A stretch of 64,000 nt of DNA from CAWIHA01 sp963835855 (GTDB lineage: Bacteria > Acidobacteriota > Terriglobia > Bryobacterales > Bryobacteraceae), in the NCBI GenBank assembly GCA_963835855.1, contig CAWIHA010000021.1, positions 85,402 to 149,401 on the forward strand, written 5' to 3'. A program made the translations under genes and the position numbers. Position 1 is the first letter of the stretch, and every line of letters starts with the position of its first letter. Positions 8,922-16,126 of the stretch are shown in pieces. Under the pieces are notes generated by a model that saw only the letters and a program-made list of their open reading frames with translations, had not been told where the DNA came from and did not search any database.

Positions 8922-8970
8922 GTTCTTCCAAGCGGGATGAGAAGCAAATACATCTTGCGGGCTTTGCTCT

Positions 8971-9483
8971 TCAGACAGAAGCCTGGCCCAGCATCTGCGC
9001 TCCTACTTCCAATCTCTCCTTGACATCTTGGGCAAGAAGATCGCACCAGGCTGCCTGGTTCGTGAAGCCGACGAAAGCCAATGAAATTGGCGATTCCTCG
9101 CCGGGTGCTGCCGTTCGCAGTGCGCGATTCATCAAATCACTGAGCCAACTCACCCTCGCCTTACCGGAGTTTCCCCACCAACCCTCACGATCTTCCAAAT
9201 AGACGGTGTATTCAACCAGGGCCTCCCGCGCCTCCGCCTCGGCGAGCAAGAGGAAGGGCGCCAATTCACCCCAAAGCAGGACCTCCCGAACGGGTAGGCG
9301 GCGCACCTTGTACCAGCTTGCTAGCGCGCCGTAAAGCGCCACGCGGTGCGGTGGCTCGTCTTTTGGGCCTCGGCCCTTCAGTGCCCTTCGCAAGTGCTGA
9401 TCATACGAGAGACGAGTAGATTCCCTGCATCCCTCCGGGGTGCCCGCCGCCCGGACAAGCGTAAGCAAGCCTCGCCAGTTCAT
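8971..9483 (-). CDS. uncharacterised island protein
   Basis: A 170-residue, mostly helical soluble protein with no recognised motif. It is rich in Leu, Ala, Glu and Trp (VREVLLWGELAPFLLLAEAEAREALVEY). The ATG has GAGAGGG a few bases upstream. It is the first gene of the minus-strand trio followed by the TPR-membrane protein and the PIN/zinc-finger protein, so a role with them is likely. There is no signal peptide or membrane segment. Codon use is high-GC like the chromosome, so base composition does not flag recent transfer. The location inside the tRNA-bounded element does. Confidence 0.55.
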   Translation of the reverse strand: MNWRGLLTLVRAAGTPEGCRESTRLSYDQHLRRALKGRGPKDEPPHRVALYGALASWYKVRRLPVREVLLWGELAPFLLLAEAEAREALVEYTVYLEDREGWWGNSGKARVSWLSDLMNRALRTAAPGEESPISLAFVGFTNQAAWCDLLAQDVKERLEVGAQMLGQASV

Positions 9484-9906
9484 TGCCCTCTCGCCTCACG
9501 CAAGCACCGCCCCGGCTCTGCATCGCCGCTGCAAGTGCTCGGATTCCTGGGAGGCACCCATCATACACCCGGCCGCCTCCGCCTTGGAGACCGTTTCGTC
9601 GCAACCCGGAACCCGTATCTCGGTTCACGCGGCTGCCGGACATGCTGGCTCAGTGTTGGGCCATCGGAGAGATCCCTGAGGGCTATGCAGCGCGCACCCG
9701 CGAAGCGCTAGAGCTGGCACCCGCCTATGCGAAGGCTTTCCCACGCCGCGGACGCCCGCCTGCACGTCCATGGGCCAGTCGGCAACCTCGGCGCGCAACC
9801 AAGCACCCCGCGGGTTGATGCGCCTACCACGAAAGTGTGTGACAGTGCGCTCGCGTGCTCAACGTTGGTAGCGAGTTTCCGGGCGCGGTAGCGACGAACT
9901 CAGCGC
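9484..9906. other. gene-poor gap inside the island
   Basis: No convincing gene. A plus-strand frame at about 9640-9770 reads a coherent short peptide (MLAQCWAIGEIPEGYAART, then a basic Pro/Arg tail) that might be a decayed gene end. It has no recognisable start signal or family. Confidence 0.4.
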
Positions 9907-10329
9907 TCAGGCCGCGTCGACCAGCGTTACGCCGGCGGCACAGGCGGCTTGCCGGAGGTCATCGTCAAGCGTGGCGAGCGGCAGTGCCTCGCGGATTGCC
10001 AGTTCCAGATAGGCTGCATCGTAGGCGCTGAGCTTGTGGGTCCGCGCCAGCGGCAGGATTTGCTGAGCGAGCCAGGTGGCGGGACGGTGCTCTATCGCGA
10101 TTGGCAGGAGCCGCAGCCGCTCCAGAAATGCGGTCTGCGCCGCAGCGTCCATCCGGCCGCGGCGCTCTGCGGTGCGCAGGACGTTGGCGGCCTCGAACGA
10201 CCACAGCGCGGGCACGACGGCGTGAACCGTTTCCAGAGACTTGAGAACAGCCACGGTGAATGGTGTGGACTCGCCTTCAAAGGCCCAACTCAGGGTCATT
10301 GAAGCGTCAAGAACGAACGGGCCGGTCAA
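9907..10329 (-). CDS. vapC: VapC-like PIN toxin
   Basis: A 140-residue type II toxin RNase with a PIN fold. Acidic residues are Asp8 (FVLDASMTL), Glu46 (SFEAANVL), Asp104 (SAYDAAY) and Asp122/Asp123 (LATLDDDL). The natural start is the TTG at 10329, which overlaps the stop of the antitoxin reading frame in the four bases TTGA, as is usual for vapBC pairs. Because of a one-base insertion upstream, the frame of this gene is now also continuous with the N-terminal part of the antitoxin. The toxin could therefore be made alone from TTG or as an antitoxin-toxin fusion of 225 residues from 10584. Confidence 0.85.
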   Translation of the reverse strand: MTGPFVLDASMTLSWAFEGESTPFTVAVLKSLETVHAVVPALWSFEAANVLRTAERRGRMDAAAQTAFLERLRLLPIAIEHRPATWLAQQILPLARTHKLSAYDAAYLELAIREALPLATLDDDLRQAACAAGVTLVDAA

Positions 10330-10584
10330 TATTTGTGGCCCTCGTGGATGAGGTCCTGGATGCGCTCCCCAGGGCCGAGGGTGAGATGGTACTCTTCCCG
10401 AAACGCCGAGCATGCCGGCGACAGCCTGGCGCCTCCGCTCCCGCTCTTCTTCGGAAAGGGCGGTCGCAGAGCTGGTGGCGGCCTCCAGAGCGCGCTCGAT
10501 GACTTCCTCAGGCGAACGGCCCACACCGCGAGCGAGCGCTGCTTGGAGCAACTCCTGCCCATGGGGTGTGAGGTTGACCGTCAT
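10326..10584 (-). pseudogene. vapB: frameshifted ribbon-helix-helix-type antitoxin
   Basis: The gene starts at the ATG at 10584 (MTVNLTPHGQELL). It encodes a short DNA-binding antitoxin: an N-terminal strand, then helices with SPEEVIERALE, and an Glu/Arg-rich stretch ending VAGML. Near 10405 the frame shifts. The expected continuation AFREEYHLTLG to IQDLIHEGHKY and its stop at 10326 lie in the other frame. One extra G in CTCGGCG explains the break. Without it the antitoxin would be about 85 residues and overlap vapC by four bases. It could be a real mutation or a sequencing error. Confidence 0.75.
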
Positions 10585-10660
10585 CGATACCAGTATACGC
10601 TGGGAGTGTCTCGGGATCGCGGCGGGAGGTGAGTCAACCCCGTCGAGCCGTGGGTTTTCC

Positions 10661-10718
10661 TCCCGCACAATTCCCGCAGAACGGGTCAGAAGCCGCCCGA
10701 TCCCGCAGAATTCCCGCA
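10661..10718 (+). repeat. TCCCGCA repeats, candidate right arm-type sites
   Basis: ATTCCCGCA occurs perfectly at 10670-10678 and 10710-10718. The TCCCGCA core also occurs at 10661-10667 and 10701-10707. They form two spaced pairs about 70-130 bp inside the right attachment repeat and match the three copies at the left end. Confidence 0.6.
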
Positions 10719-10789
10719 AACCGTGGAATCGGGCCGCGCGGTAACCCGCCCAAAATCAACTGAGTATCTGCACGCTGATTCCATACCCG

Positions 10790-10841
10790 TCCATGGCATG
10801 GAAGAGGTCGTGAGTTCGAATCTCACCAGGTCCACCAAACC
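10790..10841 (+). repeat. attachment site, right copy
   Basis: A 52-bp exact duplicate of 4978-5029. It contains the tRNA-Ala 3' half only. The five-prime half is missing, so it is not a functional tRNA. It marks the right end of the integrated element. Confidence 0.95.
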
Positions 10842-10887
10842 ATTGGCTGCACTACGCCACTAATGGGGGAGGCCGCCTCCGACCACC

Positions 10888-11748
10888 ATGATCTTTTCCG
10901 TCATCGTTCCATGCCTTGACAGCGAGCGTTATCTGCGGCGGTGCCTCGAAGCTTTGTTCGCGCAGACCTTGAGAGAGACGTATGAAGTGATTCTGATCGA
11001 CAATAACTCGCGAGACCGGTCGGTCGAAATCGCCCGGAGTTTTCCCGATCTGATTGTGCTTGAGGAAGAGATCCAGAGTTCCTATGCCGCACGGAACCGC
11101 GGGGTGCGCCAATCGAAAGGCGAGATTCTTGCTTTCACGGACTCCGACTGCGTAGTGAGCCCCACGTGGCTCGAGGAGATAGGCTCCGCTCTAGCCGTGC
11201 CGGCCACGGCTGCGGTGCTGGGAAACAGCCGCTACGCCCGAGAGTCGTTTCTTGTCGGGACAATTGCCGATTACGAGGCGCAAAAAACGGAGTACGTCTG
11301 CACGCAGCGTAATAGAAGCCTCTATTATGCGTACACCGGCAATATGGCCGTGCGTCGCGAGGTCTTCTGGCGATGCGGTCCGTTCATGCAGATCGCACGG
11401 GGAGCCGATTCGGTCTTCATCAGCAAGGTCTTCGATACCTACGGCCTGGAAGCCGTGCGATTTGTGGGAAAGGCCCAAATCCGCCATCTCGAAATCGACC
11501 GCGTTTCGGACTGGTACCGGAAGCAGAGCATCTACGCCCGGAGCCATTGCAACTACCGCGTCTGGAGCAGGACCAGACCCCTCGGTTTCAGAAAACGGTT
11601 GGAAGTGATGCGCCGGACGATCGTGCGCAACCGATACTCCTGGGCACGCGCGCTGTCGCTGGCCGCATTGCTGGCTGCGGGACTGATCCCCGTTCAGCTG
11701 AGCCGATTTCTGGAGTCGCGGCGGCGAAGTACCACCAAATCGCCATGA
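10888..11748 (+). CDS. family 2 glycosyltransferase
   Basis: A 286-residue GT-A glycosyltransferase. Features are the N-terminal FSVIVPCLDSERYL, IDNNSRDRS, the metal-binding FTDSDC near residue 88, and a later GADSVF that takes the place of the usual acidic acceptor motif. The last about 45 residues are basic with one short hydrophobic segment, suggesting membrane association. It transfers a sugar from a nucleotide donor to a polysaccharide, lipid or protein acceptor; the acceptor cannot be told. It starts only 46 bp outside the island's right repeat and is isolated from other sugar genes, so it may be accessory. Confidence 0.88.
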   Translation: MIFSVIVPCLDSERYLRRCLEALFAQTLRETYEVILIDNNSRDRSVEIARSFPDLIVLEEEIQSSYAARNRGVRQSKGEILAFTDSDCVVSPTWLEEIGSALAVPATAAVLGNSRYARESFLVGTIADYEAQKTEYVCTQRNRSLYYAYTGNMAVRREVFWRCGPFMQIARGADSVFISKVFDTYGLEAVRFVGKAQIRHLEIDRVSDWYRKQSIYARSHCNYRVWSRTRPLGFRKRLEVMRRTIVRNRYSWARALSLAALLAAGLIPVQLSRFLESRRRSTTKSP

Positions 11749-11857
11749 CCGAACACAGATGCGGCTCTCCGGCATTCCGCTAACCAGCTTTGGCACCTGC
11801 CCCCGGTTGTGCTTGCAACAGTAGAGCGCGAGTTCTTCCGGCCAACGTCCCGGCGAT

Positions 11858-12040
11858 TTACTTGATCTGTTTTGCAACCCTTCCTGCGGTACCTTTGGCA
11901 AAGACTTCGTACACAGCCGGCTCCTCCGGAAATAGCTCGACACGGCGAACGAGCCAATGGCCCGGCTGGCCGCCGAACGCGGGGAGAGTCCACCGCCCGT
12001 CAGCGGCCGCGGTGAAACGGTCAGCTTTTCCTCGTGGCAT
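11858..12040 (-). CDS. small hypothetical protein or gene fragment
   Basis: 60 codons from an ATG with a weak CAGG upstream. The peptide looks protein-like (WTLPAFGGQPGHWLVRRVEL) rather than random, but no family is recognised. It lies antisense in the 330-bp gap between the glycosyltransferase and the broken integrase. It may be a relic of a longer gene. Confidence 0.3.
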   Translation of the reverse strand: MPRGKADRFTAAADGRWTLPAFGGQPGHWLVRRVELFPEEPAVYEVFAKGTAGRVAKQIK

Positions 12041-12075
12041 GAGCCTGCCCGATGCTCCGGCTTGCGTGGTAGCGG

Positions 12076-12747
12076 GTGCGAGGGCAGGGTGTCGCCCTCA
12101 CGTCGGCTCAGCAGGATCTCCTGATCCAATCCGCGAGCGGCCCCTGGTGCCTCGGCGCCTTCTTGGAAGTGTCGGCGGCGACGGGCGCCCGCCGTGGCGA
12201 GTTACTGGCGCTTCGCTGGTCGGATCTTCAGGACGGCCGGGTGGCGATCTCGCGATAACTGACACAGACGGAGGTCCTGCAATTCAAGGGAACAAAAACA
12301 GAGAATCCGCGACGGATAAGCCTGCCATTGTCAGCTCAGGCTGCCCTCGCCGTGCATCGGGAGCGCCAGGACGAGTTTCGCCAGCAGTTCGGCCCTGACT
12401 ACCGGTCCGACCTCGATCTGATCTTCGCGAATCCTGACGGCACGCCGCTGAAGCCGGATTCGGTTTCTGCCGCTGTGTCTGCACTCTTCCGGCGCCTCAA
12501 GCTTCCGAAGGGCGCCAGTCTCCACTCACTGCGCCACACCCACGGATCGCATCTGCTGGCGAACGGCGTTCCGTTGACCAACGTCAGCAAGCGCCTCGGA
12601 CACGTCAACCCGCACGTCACGGCGACGGTCTATGCTCACGCGCTGCCCGGCCGCGACGACCTCGCGGCGGCAGCATGGGAGAAATTCCAGCAAGAAGGCC
12701 GGCCCGCGAAGCCGACGAAGGCCGCTCGTAGCCGGAAGACCGCATAG
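12076..12747 (+). pseudogene. tyrosine integrase, truncated and with an internal stop
   Basis: The frame encodes the catalytic domain of a phage-type integrase: TGARRGELLALRW, then a TAA at 12256-12258, then in the same frame LTQTEVLQFKG, the box II HSLRHTHGSHLL, RLGHVN and the nucleophile Tyr in ATVYAHA. The stop replaces what is usually a Ser in SRSLTQT; a single base change accounts for it. About 150-200 N-terminal residues are missing, and a TAG lies two codons before the first usable start. It is dead by both criteria. It indicates an older integration event in the 10.8-14.0 kb stretch, but I found no matching attachment repeat. Confidence 0.88.
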
Positions 12748-12752
12748 CAGGT

Positions 12753-13952
12753 CTACGGTTTCAGCTTGGCTTCTTCTGCCTCGACCGCCTGAAGGGCCGC
12801 ATCTCTATCATCGGCCTCTGATAGATGATCTCGGATGTACGCGATCAGGCTCTTGCGCACGCCGTCTAGGAGAGAAAAATCGAGGAAGGTTGCGATGTTG
12901 TCTTCCTCGCGCAGCAGGAGGTCGAGCACCTTCGCCTGCCGCGTCGGCGATACCTCATCCCACGCCGATGGGCGAATGAACCAGTGATCAGATCCGTTGG
13001 TGAGCCACGACTCCATCGCGTTCAGAGCGCCGAAGCCCCTCGTCATGTCGGCGAGATATTTCTCGACAACCTTCGAATGCTTTCGTGCGGCACCGATAAA
13101 CGCCACGGTCGAACCTGTCTGCGGGAGAATACCGAGCGGGCACAGCGCCCGAGACCTCGTTCCGTAATATTCGTACGTCAGGACGCCGAAGCCTGAACAG
13201 GAGACGGGCACTTCGAATGGCAGGGAGAGAGCCTGCAGCGATGGTTCATCCGAGGATCTACCGCTGATGAATGCGAACAGCTCGTCATACAGTTCCCCTT
13301 CGAGCTCGGCAAGATCGGCTTTGCCGCCTTTGATCGTCGAAGTGAGGCGTTTCTCCATCGCGTCGCCCTTCACCGTCGACTTCTCGAGTTGGGCTCCGGG
13401 AATTGCCTTTAGAATTGCGGCCGCGTAATAGTCGTCGCGGGCTTTGCGGTAGTCCTGAAGAAGCCGCTCAAGCTCTGCCAGCCCCTGGCGCTTTCGCGCG
13501 ATCTCCCTGCACACAGTGCGGAAGGCTTGCAGAGCGACATGCCGCGACGCCGACATCTCGCCCGCAACCTCGAACTCTGAAAAGAGCTGTTCGTGCTCTT
13601 CACAGAAGCCGGGGAAGGTGGACGCCAAGTTCACACCGATGCGCTCCATTTTCATCTGGCCGTGATTGTCCAGGCGGGGAGTGAGAACGTGCTGAGCCTC
13701 CGCTATTCGCTCGATCGAGCCCGCCCGGTGGATCGAGTGCGACCGGCGGATCGAAGCTTCGGAACATCCCCGGTACATGCACGGCCCGGAACGCTCCCAG
13801 TTTCGGCTGCTGCGCTTGAGGTGATCGAAGAGCTTCCGCGTTTTCTCGGGCTCGGAGCCCATGACGACCGATGGATCCTCCCAAAAGGCGTCGTCCGCTG
13901 GAACGAACGCCTCCTCCAAGGCTCGATAGATGTCATCGCTGTCCGCAGCCAT
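12753..13952 (-). CDS. zinc-cluster protein of unknown function (CxxxxC...SHSIxR...FCxxH)
   Basis: A 399-residue protein. The N-terminal part has Cys58, Cys63, the block RSHSIHRAGSIERIAE (70-85), His88 and, further on, FCEEHEQLF with Cys117 and His120. This arrangement recurs in a widespread uncharacterised bacterial family and looks like a treble-clef or HNH-like metal site. The middle is helical and Lys/Glu-rich, the C-terminal part mixed. Family members are, as I recall, often in accessory or defence-rich regions. The gene lies between a dead integrase and tRNA-Glu, which fits. No partner gene remains. The nuclease idea is inference. Confidence 0.65.
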   Translation of the reverse strand: MAADSDDIYRALEEAFVPADDAFWEDPSVVMGSEPEKTRKLFDHLKRSSRNWERSGPCMYRGCSEASIRRSHSIHRAGSIERIAEAQHVLTPRLDNHGQMKMERIGVNLASTFPGFCEEHEQLFSEFEVAGEMSASRHVALQAFRTVCREIARKRQGLAELERLLQDYRKARDDYYAAAILKAIPGAQLEKSTVKGDAMEKRLTSTIKGGKADLAELEGELYDELFAFISGRSSDEPSLQALSLPFEVPVSCSGFGVLTYEYYGTRSRALCPLGILPQTGSTVAFIGAARKHSKVVEKYLADMTRGFGALNAMESWLTNGSDHWFIRPSAWDEVSPTRQAKVLDLLLREEDNIATFLDFSLLDGVRKSLIAYIRDHLSEADDRDAALQAVEAEEAKLKP

Positions 13953-14019
13953 CGATCTCTCGCTCTAAAAATGTGTGAGCAAGTGTGAGCAGAACGCCCG
14001 CAAGTCTATGAAAACATCG

Positions 14020-14091
14020 TAGCGCTAACGGGAATCGAACCCGTATTTGAGCCTTGAGAGGGCTCCGTCCTAACCGTTAGACGATAGCGCC
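14020..14091 (-). tRNA. tRNA-Glu (anticodon CTC)
   Basis: On the minus strand the acceptor GGCGCTA pairs with TAGCGCT, discriminator A. The anticodon stem GAGCC/GGCTC encloses CTCTCAA, giving CTC. The T-arm CGGGTTCGATTCCCG is intact. CCA is not encoded. Its 3' end faces the accessory stretch to the left. Confidence 0.95.
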
Positions 14092-14429
14092 ACTCGCCAG
14101 AATAACATAGCCGCATCCTTGCGAGAGCGCACACGAGAGCGGCGTCAGACAACGCTCCCTTTACGGTCGTGGCTCGGTAGCAAGACTCAACTGAGTCGCA
14201 CGCGGCGTCGCAGGGCGCTCCCTGGGAAGGTGAGAGAAATCGGCTCGGGCGTGCCCAAACCCTTACAGAGGCTTGCCACACATTGTTATAGGAGCGTGGT
14301 GTGCCTCACCCGGCGCGATTAGCGTCACGTCGCGCTGACCAGCTCCGCGCGGATCACGGGCGCGGGTTCGCCCCCTGCCTCCGAACACACCGAGGCACTG
14401 GACCACCAGACAAAGGGAAAAAGCACAGT

Positions 14430-14458
14430 GGCGAGCCGCCCGAGGGGAGCGGCTCGCC
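14430..14458 (-). terminator. rho-independent terminator after the TPR gene
   Basis: A perfect 10-bp stem (14430-14439 with 14449-14458, GGCGAGCCGC arm) and 9-nt loop. On the minus strand it is followed after seven bases by TTTTT. It lies about 25 bp past the stop of the TPR gene. The remaining 14092-14429 shows no gene. Confidence 0.65.
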
Positions 14459-14482
14459 GATAGGGCCCGCCCAAAGAATAGA

Positions 14483-16126
14483 TTAGGCCTTTGCCGGCTC
14501 GAAGTAGCCTTGCGCCAGCTCGGGCTTTGCCTCGAGAGCCTTGCTCCAGCAAGCGCGAGCATCCTCTTCCTGGCCCAACGCTTTCATCACGTGACCCAGG
14601 TTCAGCAACGCCTCGGCGAAATCCGGGCTCTCCGACAGCGCTTCACGGTACAGCCGCGCGGCTTCGTCGGGCTGGCCCGCCTTCTGCAGCAACAGACCGG
14701 TATTGTAAAGCAGCTCCGGAGCGCGTTCGCCGAGGTCCACCAAACGCCCGTGATATTCGAGCGCCTGGTCGAGCTCGCCGCGCTCCAAGGCAAGCGCCGC
14801 CAGACCGCGCAGCGCATCGAGCGATTTCGGATCGGCGTTCAGCGCCTGCTCGTAAACCAGTTGTGCGAGGTCGCGGTCGCCGGTCTTCCAATAGGCCAGC
14901 GCGAGATTCATCTGCGCCTCCGCCCAATCCTTGCGTTTCTTCAAGCAGGATTCGAATGCCTCGGCGCTACCGCGGTAATCGCCGCGCTGCAAACGCACAT
15001 AGCCAAGCCGGAATCGCGCCTCGTTGTTCTCGGGGTCCTTCTCGAGCACCTTGCTATAAGTCTTTTCGGCCTCCTCCTGCTCGCCTGCTTGTTCGAACAC
15101 CAGGGCGAGATTCCACAGCGCCGCGGAAGCGTTCGGGTCCAACCGCACGGCCTGTTGATATGCCTCACGCGCATCCTTTAGCGCTCCGAGCTCCTGGCGC
15201 ACGATGCCTAGATTGGTGAATGCTTGCGCCGCCTGCGGACGCACCTTGATCGCCATCTGGTAGGCATCGGCGGCCTGCTGCGCGCGGCCGGCCTTCTGAT
15301 GCGCCAACCCCAGGTTGAACCAGCCCTCAAAATGATTGGGGACCGCATCGACCAGCAGCGTGCAGAATTTCGCCGCCATCTCGAAATCGCCGCTCGCGGA
15401 CGCCCATGCCGCCAGACCCTCGAGCGCGGCGGTGGATTGGGGCTGGATTTGGAGCAGATGCTCGGAGCATTCGCGCACCATCTCGTAATCCTTCTTCGCC
15501 ATGCCGATGGCGATCAGGTTCGCCAACGACTCCTCGGATTTCGGATTGCGCTTTAGCACGCGGCGGTACAGTTCGGCCGCCTCATTGAAGTGCGCTTCCA
15601 GTTGCAGGGCGACGGCCTTACCAAACAGCGCCGTCTCGTTCTCCGCCTCGCGCTCGAGGCAGAGTTCAAACGCGCTCAGCGCCTGCTTGGCCTGATTCAA
15701 GTGGAGCAGGCAGATACCCAGGCCCAGTTGCGCATCGATCCGCGACGAGTCCACCTGGAATGCCTTCTGAAACTTCTCAGACGCTTCCTGCCAGCGCCCG
15801 GTCCGCTCCAGGCACACCGCCAGGTTGAACCAACCGGTGTGGTGTTCCGGCTCGATCTGCAGCAGCTCGCGGTAGCTGTTCGCTCCGCCCTCGAACTGCC
15901 CCAGTTCGAACTGAATATGGCCCATGGCGGAATAAACCTCCGCCGTTTTCTCGTTCTTGGCGATGGCTCGCTGCAACTCGCGCAACGCCTCTTCCGGCTT
16001 GCCGTCCAGGTGCAATGAGACAGCCCTGGCCATGAAGCGGGAAGCCTTGGGACCCTCTGTCCGTGGACTAAATTCTACCGGCCGGAGGGTCTCGCCCCCA
16101 ACGGCCATTGGTTTTCGTGGGTTCAT
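14483..16126 (-). CDS. tetratricopeptide repeat protein
   Basis: A 547-residue protein made almost wholly of TPR units (34-residue pairs such as AEVYSAMGHIQFELGQFEGG and FTNLGIVRQELGALKDAREA), about 13-14 in a row from residue 25 to the end. There is no signal peptide or membrane helix, so it is a cytoplasmic or peripheral scaffold. The start chosen is the ATG at 16126, which overlaps the stop of the upstream giant protein as ATGA. A TTG three codons earlier is possible. The overlap implies translational coupling, so it probably works with the 1185-residue protein. A hairpin with a T-run follows. Confidence 0.9.
   Translation of the reverse strand: MNPRKPMAVGGETLRPVEFSPRTEGPKASRFMARAVSLHLDGKPEEALRELQRAIAKNEKTAEVYSAMGHIQFELGQFEGGANSYRELLQIEPEHHTGWFNLAVCLERTGRWQEASEKFQKAFQVDSSRIDAQLGLGICLLHLNQAKQALSAFELCLEREAENETALFGKAVALQLEAHFNEAAELYRRVLKRNPKSEESLANLIAIGMAKKDYEMVRECSEHLLQIQPQSTAALEGLAAWASASGDFEMAAKFCTLLVDAVPNHFEGWFNLGLAHQKAGRAQQAADAYQMAIKVRPQAAQAFTNLGIVRQELGALKDAREAYQQAVRLDPNASAALWNLALVFEQAGEQEEAEKTYSKVLEKDPENNEARFRLGYVRLQRGDYRGSAEAFESCLKKRKDWAEAQMNLALAYWKTGDRDLAQLVYEQALNADPKSLDALRGLAALALERGELDQALEYHGRLVDLGERAPELLYNTGLLLQKAGQPDEAARLYREALSESPDFAEALLNLGHVMKALGQEEDARACWSKALEAKPELAQGYFEPAKA

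Larger units (their letters stand above)
4978..10841. mobile_element. tRNA-Ala integrative element (about 5.8 kb)
   Basis: The element is bounded by 52-bp direct repeats at 4978-5029 and 10790-10841. Gene content from left to right: tyrosine integrase (adjacent to the tRNA and reading toward it), a non-coding stretch with two sets of 12-bp triplicate repeats and a nested palindrome, a three-gene minus-strand cargo, and a frameshifted vapBC-like module. No phage structural, replication or conjugation genes are recognisable, so self-transfer is unlikely. It looks like a small integrative or satellite island. Both ends carry TCCCGCA repeats that could be integrase arm sites. Confidence 0.9.

Noticed and set aside
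10842..14019. Second tRNA-bounded island ending at tRNA-Glu
   Set aside because: A decayed integrase is present, but no duplicate of the tRNA-Glu 3' end was found in the interval, so borders cannot be drawn.
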